From the NCBI GenBank assembly GCA_013001975.1, contig JABDKX010000212.1, positions 1 to 60,521 on the forward strand: a DNA stretch of 60,521 bases. Direction: 5' to 3'. Shown piece by piece: positions 16,886-27,193 of the stretch; positions within the stretch are counted from its first letter, which is position 1, and every line of letters begins with the position of its first letter. The notes beneath the pieces are model-generated. The model did no database searches. It had not been told where the DNA came from and saw only the letters and a list, made by a program, of their open reading frames with translations. This stretch comes from Saprospiraceae bacterium (GTDB lineage Bacteria > Bacteroidota > Bacteroidia > Chitinophagales > Saprospiraceae). A program made the translations under genes and the position numbers.

Positions 16886-17692
16886 ATGAAAAGACTAATA
16901 AAAATAGAGTGGGCTAAGTTCAAAAAAAATAATGTTATCATCCTACTCCTAACGTTCTTCTGTCTCTTTTTACCTGCATGTCTATACTTTGGATCCATAA
17001 TTCCAGAACTGCCAGCGTTTCTTCCGCAAAAAGAAAGCTTATTTCAATTTCCTTCTATCTGGGATTACCTAGGATATGCAGGTAACTGGATGACATTTTT
17101 CTTTCTTGGAGTTTTGGCAATTTATCTCGTAACTATAGAAATAAATAACAAGACTCTCAGACAATCCATTATTAACGGATTGTCAAGGCAAGAATATTAT
17201 TTCAGCAAAGTAATATCTATTACAATTATTAGTTTATTGGCCACCTTCTATTTTGCGCTTATATCAATTATAGTGGGTATTTTCAATTCAGATTCATTTA
17301 GTATTTCTGTTATCTTCGATAATGACTTTGCCATTTTGAGATTCTTCCTTATGTCATTTGCTTACTTGAGTTTTGCATTGTTCTTAGCGTTTATTATTCG
17401 TAAGTCTGGTATTGCAGTATTCTTTTATATTTCCTATGTTATAATTATAGAACCTTTGTTGCGATATATTATTATAAATAATCTTTCTTCTGAAGGCTAT
17501 ACCAATTATTTTCCTTTGAATGCCATTGAAGATTTGATGCCCAATCCTATTTATAGATACGCAGAAGCCGTTCCAAATAATATTGATTTTGAATTTCTTC
17601 TGACATTTAAAACATCAGCAATTTTAACTTTCATTTATACAGCCTTATTTTTAGGAATTAGTTATTGGTCATTTATTAAAAGAGACATATAA
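16886..17692 (+). CDS. ABC-2 type transporter permease
   Basis: 268 residues, with about six hydrophobic helices separated by short loops. It starts MKRLIKIEWAKFKKNN, typical of bacitracin-type ABC-2 permeases, and the last helix ends with SYWSFIKRDI. It has the same topology as GldF/BcrB-like proteins but is not clearly either. It pairs with the ATPase just upstream (7 bases) and runs into the RmlD-like gene one base after its stop, so the three are one transcript. It should form the membrane channel of a two-subunit exporter. Confidence 0.87.
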   Translation: MKRLIKIEWAKFKKNNVIILLLTFFCLFLPACLYFGSIIPELPAFLPQKESLFQFPSIWDYLGYAGNWMTFFFLGVLAIYLVTIEINNKTLRQSIINGLSRQEYYFSKVISITIISLLATFYFALISIIVGIFNSDSFSISVIFDNDFAILRFFLMSFAYLSFALFLAFIIRKSGIAVFFYISYVIIIEPLLRYIIINNLSSEGYTNYFPLNAIEDLMPNPIYRYAEAVPNNIDFEFLLTFKTSAILTFIYTALFLGISYWSFIKRDI

Positions 17693-17693
17693 A

Positions 17694-18563
17694 ATGAAAA
17701 TACTTGTTTCTGGAGGCGAAGGTCAACTGGGTAAATCTTTGAAAGCCATTGCGCACGTATATCCTGAATATGAATTTCACTTCAGAAATAAAGAGCAACT
17801 GGATTTAAGTTCAGAGCAAAGCATTAAAACCAATTTATCAGAAAGCTTTCAAGTATTTATAAACGCTGGTGCTTTCACTCAAGTTGACAATGCTGAAAAG
17901 GAAGCAGAAAAATGCCATGCTGTTAATGCGAAAGCATTAGAATTCATTGCCAAACATCTAAATCCAAATTGCCAAGTCATACATATATCAACAGATTATG
18001 TTTATCACAGTATAAATAACCGACCTCTAAAAGAAGATGACCCAACTGAACCACAAAGTGTTTACGCTAAAAGTAAGTTGGCAGGAGAGTCTATCCTTCT
18101 GTTAAAAATTCCAGAAGCCATCGTATTAAGAACATCTTGGGTTTACTCCCCTTTCGGTAAAAACTTCGTAAAATCCATGGTTAAACTAGGGCGATCGGCT
18201 GATCAACTTTCAATAGTGGCTGATCAAATTGGTACGCCAACTTATGGTTTGGATTTAGCAAACGTTATAATGGATTTGATTGTTTTAAAAATAACATCTC
18301 GCTCAAAAAATAGTAAAAACGTTAAAGGAATTTTTAATTATAGTAATGAAGGACAAACGAATTGGGCAGACTTTGCATCTCATATTTTCAATAAGAAAAA
18401 CATCGATTGTAAGGTTCATAAAATCACTACTGAAAAATACAACGCCCTTGCTCCCAGACCTAAATGGAGCGTTCTATCAAAGGATAAAATAAAGGACCTG
18501 CTTGAAATAAACATTCCGCATTGGACCAAAAGCCTTGATAATTGTTTAGATTTAATTGATTAA
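17694..18563 (+). CDS. rfbD: dTDP-4-dehydrorhamnose reductase (RmlD/RfbD family, NAD(P)-dependent)
   Basis: A 289-residue short-chain dehydrogenase of the extended type. N-terminal nucleotide-binding loop GGEGQLGKSL (residues 7-16), INAGAFTQVDNAE, catalytic STDYVY with the Ser/Thr, and the YAKSKLAGE motif carrying the catalytic Tyr and Lys. TSWVYSPFGKNFVKSM is also characteristic. It makes the last step of dTDP-L-rhamnose synthesis, a donor for surface glycans. rmlA, rmlB and rmlC are not in the window, so dTDP-rhamnose itself is likely but not certain. It ends the five-gene operon; a stem-loop follows. Confidence 0.87.
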   Translation: MKILVSGGEGQLGKSLKAIAHVYPEYEFHFRNKEQLDLSSEQSIKTNLSESFQVFINAGAFTQVDNAEKEAEKCHAVNAKALEFIAKHLNPNCQVIHISTDYVYHSINNRPLKEDDPTEPQSVYAKSKLAGESILLLKIPEAIVLRTSWVYSPFGKNFVKSMVKLGRSADQLSIVADQIGTPTYGLDLANVIMDLIVLKITSRSKNSKNVKGIFNYSNEGQTNWADFASHIFNKKNIDCKVHKITTEKYNALAPRPKWSVLSKDKIKDLLEINIPHWTKSLDNCLDLID

Positions 18564-18566
18564 TAT

Positions 18567-18594
18567 GTTTTGATGTCTTCTTAGACTCCAAAAC
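18567..18594 (+). terminator. Possible hairpin after the RmlD-like gene
   Basis: GTTTTG (18567-18572) and TGTCT pair with AGAC and CAAAAC across a 2x2 internal mismatch and a TCTT loop. No T tract follows, so termination would be inefficient. Confidence 0.3.
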
Positions 18595-18620
18595 AGCTTC
18601 CATTTTCTAGATTAATAAAG

Positions 18621-18628
18621 TATTTTTG
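18621..18628 (+). promoter_or_regulatory. Candidate -7 box for the second CHU_C gene
   Basis: TATTTTTG matches TAnnTTTG, 17 bases before the TTG start codon at 18646. It supports a transcript separate from the upstream operon and supports this start. Confidence 0.5.
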
Positions 18629-18645
18629 TTAAAAGACCATTCAGA

Positions 18646-21363
18646 TTGAATAATAGATTATTTACATATCTTCTATCCTTCATATTTATTCTATTTGTAT
18701 TCCAATTGGAGGCAACGCATAACAGATCAGGTGAAATAACTTATGAACAAATTGGGCCGTTAACAATCAGAGCCACCATTACCACTTATACAAAAGCCAG
18801 TTCTTCTTCCGCAGATAGGGACACATTGCTTTTATTTTGGGGTGATGATCAATCTACATTCGTTCCAAGATCAAACGGAGAGGGTGAATTAATACCTGGA
18901 GAAGATATAAAGGTCAATTATTACATAGCAGAACATACTTATCCTGGTATAAATACATATACACTTTCATTTGAGGACCCTAATAGAGTAAACAATATTG
19001 TAAATGTGAATTTCCCTAATTCGGTTGATGTTCCCTTTTTTGTTTCAACCACATTTACATTAGTGCAAACCCAATTTCAAGGTTTTAACAACAGTGTTAT
19101 ACTTTTGCAACCACCAATCGATTTTGCATGTGCCAATCAAAGGTTTATTCACAATCCAAATGCTTATGATGTGGATGGTGATAGTCTATCGTACGAATTG
19201 ATTGTACCTCTTCAATCGAAGGATGAAAATGTCCCATCATACAAATTCCCTAATGAAGTTTCTCCTGGACCAGAAAATAATGTTTTTTTAGACCCTGTAA
19301 CGGGGGATTTTATTTGGGATTCCCCAAAGCAAACCGGTGAATATAATATCGCCATAAAAATAAATGAATATCGAAATGGCTTGTTATTGAATAGTGTCAT
19401 TCGAGATATGCAAATCAGAGTTGAGAATTGTGAATCCCAACCACCTACAATTGAAACGATTGATGAGATTTGTGTGGTAGCAGGTGAAATCATAGATATT
19501 CCAATTCTGATTAAAGATGCAGACGAAAGTGACTTGGTTCGAATATCAGCAACTGGAGGTCCATTTTTACTTCCATTCTCTCCTGCTGTGCTTACGGATC
19601 AGAATATATTTCAAGAAAGCCCTTTGTCCTCCTCATTTGTGTGGGAAACGAAATGTGAACATATCTCAAAAAACTTTTATCAAGTTGTCATCAAAGCACA
19701 AGATAATAGTATAAACGGTGGTACAGGTTTAACAGAACTCAAAACGATCAAGATTAAAGTCGTAGGTCCTCCACCCATCATCACGGACTCTGAAGTTATC
19801 GATGATAATATTAAAATATCATGGGAATCTCCTTATCAATGCGAAGCAACTATTAATAATTATTTTATAGGTTTTAGTGTCTGGCGTAAAACGAATAGTA
19901 ATCAGTTTCAACTGGACACTTGTATTCAAGGCTTAGATGGTAAAGGTTATCAAGTCATTGATTTTCTCACAAATGAAAAAGAAGGCGACAAATATGTTTT
20001 TGCAGATTCCAATGTAGAAAAAGGAAAAATTTATTGTTACCGAGTTCTCGCACAATTTGCGCAACGTACAAGTTCTAATAATCCATTTAACATTGTCGAA
20101 AGTTTAACGTCGGATGAAGTATGTCTGCAACTAAATCAAGATATCCCACTTCTAACAAAGGTCAGTGTTTCAAATACAGATAATGCTGATGGTATTATTG
20201 ATGTTGAATGGATCAAACCTATCGTTCCTGATTTTGACACAATTGAATTTCCAGGTCCCTACACATACAGAATTCTTAAATCAATTGATGGAAGTTCCTT
20301 TGAAGAAATAAATGGCAGCAGTATTACGACAACAGCATTTAATCATACATCACAGCTATCTTATTCGGACGTAAATATCAACACATCAGAATTAAGACAT
20401 GAGTATATAATTGATTTTTATGCTGATGGCAATTATTATTCAAGTTCACCTAGCTCAAGCAGTATTTTATTAAATACAGTTTCAACAGATAATAAAATCA
20501 TATTATCATGGGATGAAAATACATCGTGGGAAAACTTTAAATACACCATTTATAGAAGTGAGTCCTTTGATGGCCCCTATGCAATTCAAGGTGAATCAGA
20601 GATGAATTCCTACCAAGATTTTGATGTAATAAATGACAAACAATATTGTTATTATATTGAATCTGAGGGTTCTTATGGCTTACGAAATACACCCAGTCCA
20701 TTAATTAATTTATCGCAGATAAATTGTGGTATTCCACTTGACACGGTAGGGCCTTGTGCGCCAATGTTAACTGTGACAAATCCATGTTCAGAAAATTCAG
20801 AAGGTGTAAATTCAGAAAACCAGATTAACCAATTGAGTTGGACAATGCCCAACTTTACTTGCGAAAATAGTAATGACCTGATTGAATACAATGTATATTA
20901 TGCTGCGAATTCAACCGAAGAATTTGAGTTGATTGACGTTTTGGACAGAGATCAAAACAGCTATGAACATTTACCTGATGTTGGCATCAATGGATGTTAC
21001 AAAGTCAGTGCTGTAGACAGTATTGGAAACGAGGGTCCTTTAAGTGAGGTCATTTGTGTCAACAATTGCCCTATTTATATTTTACCAAATACATTTACTC
21101 CAAATAATGATGGATCCAATGATGTATTTGTGCCTCGACAAAATAAATTTGTAAGTCAGGTTGATTTTGTTGTATTAAATAAGTGGGGAAACCAAGTTTT
21201 TGAAACCACCGATCCAGAATTAAATTGGTCAGGAAAAACCAATACCGGTGAAGATTTAATTCAGGGTACTTACTATTACACTTGTCGCGTTTTTGATTTT
21301 TCAAATGAAGGAGATATTAAACAAGTTGACTTTATTAATGGTTATATTCAATTACTTAGATAG
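18646..21363 (+). CDS. T9SS type B cargo protein with FN3-like repeats (gliding-motility-associated C-terminal domain)
   Basis: A 905-residue exported protein. The start is TTG: no ATG lies near, and from TTG a good signal peptide runs to LEATHNRSGE. Residues about 24-265 resemble the N-terminal module of the 1528-residue protein (shared landmarks THxxGG/SGE-type start, YDVDGDSLSYEL). Then come an Ig-like stretch and about four FN3-like modules (IKISWESPYQC, IDVEWIKP, IILSWDENTSWENFKYTIYR, QLSWTMPNFTC). The last 90 residues (ILPNTFTPNNDGSNDVFVP ... LNKWGNQVFETTD ... GTYYYTCRV) are a CHU_C type B sorting domain. It is expected at the cell surface or in the medium through T9SS. No PorP/SprF partner is adjacent, unlike the other locus. 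Function unknown; adhesion is a guess. Confidence 0.88.
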   Translation: MNNRLFTYLLSFIFILFVFQLEATHNRSGEITYEQIGPLTIRATITTYTKASSSSADRDTLLLFWGDDQSTFVPRSNGEGELIPGEDIKVNYYIAEHTYPGINTYTLSFEDPNRVNNIVNVNFPNSVDVPFFVSTTFTLVQTQFQGFNNSVILLQPPIDFACANQRFIHNPNAYDVDGDSLSYELIVPLQSKDENVPSYKFPNEVSPGPENNVFLDPVTGDFIWDSPKQTGEYNIAIKINEYRNGLLLNSVIRDMQIRVENCESQPPTIETIDEICVVAGEIIDIPILIKDADESDLVRISATGGPFLLPFSPAVLTDQNIFQESPLSSSFVWETKCEHISKNFYQVVIKAQDNSINGGTGLTELKTIKIKVVGPPPIITDSEVIDDNIKISWESPYQCEATINNYFIGFSVWRKTNSNQFQLDTCIQGLDGKGYQVIDFLTNEKEGDKYVFADSNVEKGKIYCYRVLAQFAQRTSSNNPFNIVESLTSDEVCLQLNQDIPLLTKVSVSNTDNADGIIDVEWIKPIVPDFDTIEFPGPYTYRILKSIDGSSFEEINGSSITTTAFNHTSQLSYSDVNINTSELRHEYIIDFYADGNYYSSSPSSSSILLNTVSTDNKIILSWDENTSWENFKYTIYRSESFDGPYAIQGESEMNSYQDFDVINDKQYCYYIESEGSYGLRNTPSPLINLSQINCGIPLDTVGPCAPMLTVTNPCSENSEGVNSENQINQLSWTMPNFTCENSNDLIEYNVYYAANSTEEFELIDVLDRDQNSYEHLPDVGINGCYKVSAVDSIGNEGPLSEVICVNNCPIYILPNTFTPNNDGSNDVFVPRQNKFVSQVDFVVLNKWGNQVFETTDPELNWSGKTNTGEDLIQGTYYYTCRVFDFSNEGDIKQVDFINGYIQLLR

Positions 21364-21396
21364 GTTACTAACAATTACTCTAATCAAAATTTTTAG

Positions 21397-21999
21397 ATGT
21401 TTTCAGGAATCGTAGAAAAGACAGCTGAAGTTCTAAACATAGAAACGAAGCAAACCAATAAAATATTCACAATATCTAATCCATATGGAAATGAGATCTA
21501 TATTGATCAATCCATAAGTCATAATGGTGTTTGTCTTACCGTGATAGAATTTGACGAACAATCTTATAAGGTCGAAGCAATTTTAGAGACTTTAAATGTA
21601 TCCAATCTTGACATGCTGGGACAAGGTGATATCGTTAATCTGGAAAGATGTGTACAAATGCATACCCGCTTAGATGGACATATGGTACAAGGTCATGTTG
21701 ATGCCATGGCAACAATAACAAATATCTCAAACAAAGATGGCAGCTGGGAAGTAAGTATTCGTATTCCAGATGAACACAGAGCACTTGTCATACAAAAAGG
21801 ATCCATTGCAATTAATGGAATTAGTTTGACAATTATGTCAATAATGGACAATATAGTAACCGTAGCCATCATCCCATACACATATGAGCATACCAACGTG
21901 AATGAGTGGAAAGTTAATGCTAAATTAAATATTGAATTTGATGTAATCGGAAAATATGTACTCAATTACATGAGACGCAGCCAAGACGTTCTGAAATAG
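21397..21999 (+). CDS. ribE: Riboflavin synthase, alpha subunit
   Basis: Joins two molecules of 6,7-dimethyl-8-ribityllumazine to give riboflavin. The hallmark start MFSGIVEKTAEV is present. Two lumazine-binding repeats follow: about 1-97 (SISHNGVCLTV, FKVEAI-like segment, VNLERCVQMHTRLDGHMVQGHVD) and about 98-200 (GSIAINGISLTIM). At 200 residues it is the usual length. It starts 33 bases after the CHU_C stop with no terminator between, so it may share a transcript with it. No FMN riboswitch is visible upstream and no other rib gene is close. Confidence 0.95.
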   Translation: MFSGIVEKTAEVLNIETKQTNKIFTISNPYGNEIYIDQSISHNGVCLTVIEFDEQSYKVEAILETLNVSNLDMLGQGDIVNLERCVQMHTRLDGHMVQGHVDAMATITNISNKDGSWEVSIRIPDEHRALVIQKGSIAINGISLTIMSIMDNIVTVAIIPYTYEHTNVNEWKVNAKLNIEFDVIGKYVLNYMRRSQDVLK

Positions 22000-22059
22000 A
22001 TTCTAAAAAATATAAGCCAGTAATTTGAATATTCCGTATTTTTAATAAAAATTAATATA

Positions 22060-22746
22060 ATGAAGAAAATTTTACTTTATAGCTTTCTGCAGATTCTAGC
22101 ATTTCAAATCACTGCTCAAAAAATAAGTATGGATCCTGTTTCAATTGATTATTCCTTTGATTCAGAAATAAGTTCAAAGAAAATAAACTATGTGATAAGG
22201 AATGCATCTGACCTGGATTTTAATTGGACATGGACTATTGAAAAGCGGCCCGGTTTTCCAGCAGAATGGGAAGCCCAAGTATGTGACATCATTACTTGCT
22301 GGTTATGGAATATTCATGAGCAACCAAATAATCAAGGTTTCAATACACTTGCACCTGGTGATACAACAAGTAGTTTACAATATGTAAATGTCCAAAATAA
22401 CGGGGTTGCAGGCACAGGCACGATTAAGTTTTGCGTTTACAAATCATTTGATTACGAGAATACTACCCCTGAATTTTGTTCTATGATTTCGACTTCATTT
22501 TCTGAAACCGAATTGCTAGATGTAAAAATCTATCCTAATCCAGTATCTGAAAACCTATTCATAGAAAACTTCAGCGATATTGAAAACATCAGAATTACAA
22601 CCCTCGAAGGAAGAAAAGTACTCCAAACAAAAGATACTAGAAGTGGTTTTGTTGATGTTTCACAATTAAATTCAGGCATATATTTTCTTAATGTTTTAAG
22701 AAAAGATGGCCAACAGTATAACGCAACAAAATTTACGAAGCTTTAA
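22060..22746 (+). CDS. Small T9SS type A secreted protein
   Basis: 228 residues: signal peptide (MKKILLYSFLQILAFQITAQ), a beta-sandwich-like middle of about 130 residues containing WTWTIEKRPGFPAEWEAQVCD, and a C-terminal type A sorting domain (VKIYPNPVSENLFIENF ... GIYFLNVLR ... NATKFTKL). The middle has paired cysteines (CDIITC and two later) that could form disulfides outside the cell. No catalytic motif was recognised. It is monocistronic or the end of the upstream transcript and is followed by a strong bidirectional terminator. Confidence 0.85.
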   Translation: MKKILLYSFLQILAFQITAQKISMDPVSIDYSFDSEISSKKINYVIRNASDLDFNWTWTIEKRPGFPAEWEAQVCDIITCWLWNIHEQPNNQGFNTLAPGDTTSSLQYVNVQNNGVAGTGTIKFCVYKSFDYENTTPEFCSMISTSFSETELLDVKIYPNPVSENLFIENFSDIENIRITTLEGRKVLQTKDTRSGFVDVSQLNSGIYFLNVLRKDGQQYNATKFTKL

Positions 22747-22783
22747 TCAATAGTTTATTCTATTTAAAAAGTCTTAAATAAAA

Positions 22784-22813
22784 AAAGGTCTGATTCAAAT
22801 GAATCAGACCTTT
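22784..22813. terminator. Bidirectional intrinsic terminator at the end of the rpoBC operon
   Basis: AAAGGTCTGATTCA (22784-22797) and TGAATCAGACCTTT (22800-22813) form a perfect 14-bp inverted repeat with a very short spacer (effective loop about 4). An A-rich flank on the left gives a U tract after rpoC on the minus strand; the plus strand ends in TTTATAATTT. Confidence 0.85.
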
Positions 22814-22835
22814 ATAATTTTATATAATGTTTCTG

Positions 22836-25800
22836 CTATTCCGCAACTTCGATTTCTTCATCCATTACTTCCTCTTCTTCAATAACGGGTTGATTAACAG
22901 TAACAATCAAATCTCTAAATGATTTAGATCCTGTACCTGCTGGAATTAATTTACCTGCAATTACATTTTCTTTCAATCCTGCAAGTTCATCTCTTTTAGC
23001 TCCAATCGCTGCCGTACTAAGTACTTTGGTAGTTTCCTGGAACGAAGCGGCAGAAATCCAACTTCTTACACCTAACGATGATCTTGTGATACCTTGTAAC
23101 AATGGTTTAGATGTTGCAGACAATGCATCTCTAAATTTGACCAATTTCTTATCATTTCTCTTAAGGAAAGAATTCTCTTCTCTTAATTGTCTTAATGAAA
23201 CTAATTGACCTGGCTTCATCTTAGTTGACTCTCCTGCATCTTCAACAACTTTCTTGTCAAAGATCCAATCGTTCGCTTCTAAGAAATCATGTCTTTCAAC
23301 AGCTTCACCTTCTAAGAAAGAAGTATCTCCTTGATCTTCGATCTCCACTCTTCTCATCATCTGACGAGAAATAACTTCAATGTGCTTATCATTAATTAAG
23401 ATACCTTGTGAACGATATACTTCTTGAATTCCATTTACTAAGTACTGCTGTACAGCATATGGCCCCATAATATTTAAAATATCAAATGGAGAAGTTGCAC
23501 CGTCAGATAGTTTGGTTCCCGCTCTCACGAAATCACCATCCTGAACCAACATCAGTCTACCCTTCTTAATCAAATATTTAGTTTTCTGATTTGTTTTATC
23601 ATCAGTAACAAATACTTCTTGGTTACCACGTTTTACTTTACCGAATGAAACGATACCATCGATTGCAGATACAACTGCTGGGTTGGATGGGTTTCTTGCT
23701 TCAAACAATTCCGTAACTCTTGGAAGACCACCGGTAATATCCTGAATCTGACCTTGCTTTCTAGGTATTTTCGCAATCTTTTGTCCTGCAACAACTTCTT
23801 CACCATTTTGAACGGTCATATATGCGCCCACTGGCATCGTATATGATTTCATTTCTTCACCTGAAGGAGAAATTACTTTAACAACTGGAATAATCTTTTT
23901 GTTTTTAGATTCGATAATGACAATTTCCTCATTACCGGTTTGGTCATCTCTTTCCTTTCTAAAAGAAACACCTTCCTCTAATTCATCAAATTTGATAATA
24001 CCATTAAACTCTGATAAGATGACCGCGTTAAACGGATCCCATTGAGTGATCAGATCGCCTTTCTTAATTTTCTGACCATCAACAATATTAATTGTTGAAC
24101 CATACTGGATATAAAAAGTTGTTAGTAATTTCTTAGTTTCAGGATCAGTTAATCTAACCTCACCAGACCTAGATAAAACAACTTTATTTTTAGTTCCATT
24201 TTCTTCGTATTCGGTAAATTCTACGTTATCAAATGAAGCAACACCATCATGCTTAGAAATAGTTTCTGATTCCGTTTTGGAAACTGAAGCAATACCACCC
24301 ACGTGGAAGGTTCTTAGTGTCAACTGAGTACCTGGCTCACCAATACTTTGCGCTGCAATAATTCCAACAGCATCACCTTGTTCAGCAATTCTATTCGTTG
24401 CCATGTTTTTACCATAACACTTAGAGCAAACACCTGACTTTTCTTCACATGTTAAAACAGATCTGATTTTGATTGACTCAATACCACTTGCTTCAATAAT
24501 TTCAGCCATTTCTCTGTTAACATATTCTCCTGACTCAATAATTATTTCGTCAGTTTCTGGATGATAAACATCATTTAAAACATAACGACCATCAATTCTA
24601 TCAGAGATTGGTTGAACGATTTTATCATTTTCAATCAATGCAGTCATCTTGATACCTCTTAAGGTTTGACAATCTACATTTGTAATGATGACATCTTGAG
24701 AAACATCCACAAGTCTTCTTGTAAGATAACCTGCATCGGCCGTCTTTAAGGCTGTATCGGCAAGACCTTTTCTCGCACCGTGAGTAGAGATAAAGTAATC
24801 TTGAACAGATAATCCTTCCAAGAAATTAGATAAGATTGGGTTTTCAATAATGGCCCCACCTGTATCTCCTGATTTACGCGGCTTGGCCATCAGACCTCTT
24901 AATCCACATAACTGCTTAATCTGTTGCTTAGAACCCCTTGCTCCAGAATCAAGCATCATATATACTGAGTTAAACCCAGATTTATGTTCTTGTAATTCCT
25001 TCATAAGATTTTCAGTAATCTTATTATCGGCAGAAGTCCACTTATCAATTACTTGATTATAACGCTCATTACCAGTAATTAATCCCATGTTGTAATTCTC
25101 CCACACTTCATCTACTTCTTCTCTCGCTTCTATCAATGTAGATTCCTTAATAGTTGGATTAATCAAATCACCTAAGTTAAATGATAATCCTCCTTTAAAT
25201 GACCAGTAAAAACCCATTGTTTTAATCTGATCAAGGAATCCTGCTGTTGTAGGAAAGTCAGTTTGAGCAATGATGTCAGAAATAACTTTTTTCAAGTTTT
25301 TCTTCGTCAATAATATATTTATAAATGGAACACCTTCAGGTCTCTTTTCATTAAATAAAACTCTACCTACAGTTGTGTCCACTTTCTCTGAAACCAATGT
25401 GCCTTCTTCTCCTCTTACTGGTACTTTTACAGTGATGCCTTGATGTAAATCTAAACGGCCTTCATTGTATGCAATCATAACTTCTTCTGGCGAGTAAAAG
25501 ATAAGTGCTTTACCATCTTTACCAGTCTTTAAGTTTTCATGCTCTTTGGTTAAGTAATAAAGACCCAATACCATATCCTGAGATGGTAGCGTAATCGGCG
25601 TACCATTCTGAGGGTTTAACATGTTATGAGACGATAACATCAACACTTGTGCTTCTAAGACTGCTCCATGACTCAATGGCACGTGAACCGCCATCTGATC
25701 ACCATCAAAATCGGCGTTGAATGCACCAGTTACCAATGGGTGAAGTTGGATTGCTTTACCTTCTACCAGTTTTGGTTGAAATGCTTGGATTGATAATCTG

Positions 25801-27131
25801 TGAAGCGTAGGGGCTCTGTTTAATAAAACAGGATGTCCTTTAAGTACATTTTCTAAAATCTCCCAAATAACAGGATCTTTTCTATCTACTAATTTCTTCG
25901 CAGACTTAACCGTTTTTACAATACCTCTTTCAATGAGTTTCCTAATTATAAATGGCTTGAATAATTCTGCTGCCATTCCTTTTGGAATTCCACACTCATG
26001 TAATTTCAATTCAGGACCAACAACAATTACAGATCTACCAGAGTAATCTACCCTTTTTCCTAAAAGGTTTTGTCTGAATCGTCCTTGCTTTCCTTTTAAT
26101 ATATCACTTAATGACTTAAGAGATCTTCCACCTTCTGCTTTTACAGCATTTGATTTTCTTGAATTATCAAATAATGAATCGACTGCCTCTTGAAGCATTC
26201 TCTTTTCATTTCTCAAGATAACTTCAGGTGCCTTGATTTCTAAAAGTCTTTTCAGTCTGTTATTCCTAATAATCACCCTTCTGTAAAGGTCATTTAAATC
26301 AGAAGAAGCAAAACGACCACCATCTAAAGGAACCAATGGTCTCAGCTCTGGTGGTATAACTGGTAGATATTGAATAACAGCCCACTCAGGTCTGTTATCA
26401 ACTCTTGTTTGTCCATCTCTAAACGCCTCAACTACTCTTAACCTTTTTAGGGCTTCAGATTTTCTTTGCTGAGATGTTTCGTTAGCAGCTTGGTGTCTTA
26501 ATTGGTAAGACAACTCTTCTAACTTTAATCTTTCCAGCAAATCTTTCACAGCTTCCGCACCCATCTTAGCAATAAACTTTTGCGGATCTGAATCATCAAG
26601 CTGTTGATTCCCCTCAGGAAGTGTATCTAAGATTTCGAAGTATTCTTCTTCAGTATAGAGATCCTTCACTTCAATCTCGCCTTCTTTTACACCTGGTTGT
26701 ATTACAGCGTAGCGTTCATAGTAAATGATAGATTCTAATTTCTTAGAAGATAACCCAAGTAGGTATCCAATCTTATTTGGAAGTGATTTAAAAAACCAAA
26801 TGTGAACAACAGGCACAACTAATTTGATGTGTCCCATTCTTTCTCTTCTTACTTTTTTCTCTGTAACCTCAACTCCACATCTGTCACAAACGATTCCTTT
26901 GTATCGGATTCTTTTGTACTTACCACAATAACATTCATAATCTTTTACAGGTCCAAAGATCCTTTCACAAAAGAGACCATCTCTTTCAGGTTTATAGGTT
27001 CTGTAATTGATCGTTTCTGGCTTAAGGACTTCTCCAAATGATCTTTCTAGAATATCATCTGGTGATGTTAAGCAAATTGTGATCGAATCGAAATTCTTGG
27101 TATTTAGTTCATTCTTTCGTTTGAAAGGCAT
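22836..27131 (-). CDS. rpoC: DNA-directed RNA polymerase subunit beta'
   Basis: Largest subunit of RNA polymerase, 1431 residues, full length. The N-terminal zinc ribbon has C67, C69, C82 and C85. The catalytic magnesium loop NADFDGDQM is at residues 472-480. The second zinc site ([13 protein letters not shown]) and the bridge/trigger region ([21 protein letters not shown]) are intact. The end is an acidic tail ([14 protein letters not shown]). The frame is clean, and rpoB precedes it by 62 bases in the same operon. A strong hairpin terminator follows 22 bases after the stop. Confidence 0.98.
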   Translation of the reverse strand: MPFKRKNELNTKNFDSITICLTSPDDILERSFGEVLKPETINYRTYKPERDGLFCERIFGPVKDYECYCGKYKRIRYKGIVCDRCGVEVTEKKVRRERMGHIKLVVPVVHIWFFKSLPNKIGYLLGLSSKKLESIIYYERYAVIQPGVKEGEIEVKDLYTEEEYFEILDTLPEGNQQLDDSDPQKFIAKMGAEAVKDLLERLKLEELSYQLRHQAANETSQQRKSEALKRLRVVEAFRDGQTRVDNRPEWAVIQYLPVIPPELRPLVPLDGGRFASSDLNDLYRRVIIRNNRLKRLLEIKAPEVILRNEKRMLQEAVDSLFDNSRKSNAVKAEGGRSLKSLSDILKGKQGRFRQNLLGKRVDYSGRSVIVVGPELKLHECGIPKGMAAELFKPFIIRKLIERGIVKTVKSAKKLVDRKDPVIWEILENVLKGHPVLLNRAPTLHRLSIQAFQPKLVEGKAIQLHPLVTGAFNADFDGDQMAVHVPLSHGAVLEAQVLMLSSHNMLNPQNGTPITLPSQDMVLGLYYLTKEHENLKTGKDGKALIFYSPEEVMIAYNEGRLDLHQGITVKVPVRGEEGTLVSEKVDTTVGRVLFNEKRPEGVPFINILLTKKNLKKVISDIIAQTDFPTTAGFLDQIKTMGFYWSFKGGLSFNLGDLINPTIKESTLIEAREEVDEVWENYNMGLITGNERYNQVIDKWTSADNKITENLMKELQEHKSGFNSVYMMLDSGARGSKQQIKQLCGLRGLMAKPRKSGDTGGAIIENPILSNFLEGLSVQDYFISTHGARKGLADTALKTADAGYLTRRLVDVSQDVIITNVDCQTLRGIKMTALIENDKIVQPISDRIDGRYVLNDVYHPETDEIIIESGEYVNREMAEIIEASGIESIKIRSVLTCEEKSGVCSKCYGKNMATNRIAEQGDAVGIIAAQSIGEPGTQLTLRTFHVGGIASVSKTESETISKHDGVASFDNVEFTEYEENGTKNKVVLSRSGEVRLTDPETKKLLTTFYIQYGSTINIVDGQKIKKGDLITQWDPFNAVILSEFNGIIKFDELEEGVSFRKERDDQTGNEEIVIIESKNKKIIPVVKVISPSGEEMKSYTMPVGAYMTVQNGEEVVAGQKIAKIPRKQGQIQDITGGLPRVTELFEARNPSNPAVVSAIDGIVSFGKVKRGNQEVFVTDDKTNQKTKYLIKKGRLMLVQDGDFVRAGTKLSDGATSPFDILNIMGPYAVQQYLVNGIQEVYRSQGILINDKHIEVISRQMMRRVEIEDQGDTSFLEGEAVERHDFLEANDWIFDKKVVEDAGESTKMKPGQLVSLRQLREENSFLKRNDKKLVKFRDALSATSKPLLQGITRSSLGVRSWISAASFQETTKVLSTAAIGAKRDELAGLKENVIAGKLIPAGTGSKSFRDLIVTVNQPVIEEEEVMDEEIEVAE

Positions 27132-27193
27132 ATTCTAAATTTTATATGGCTATAAATTATATTAAAAAACTATTAACTCGAAATTGCAATCGT

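Noticed and set aside
21364-21396. FMN riboswitch upstream of riboflavin synthase
   Set aside because: Only 33 bases lie between the genes, too short for the RFN element, and none of its conserved segments are present.
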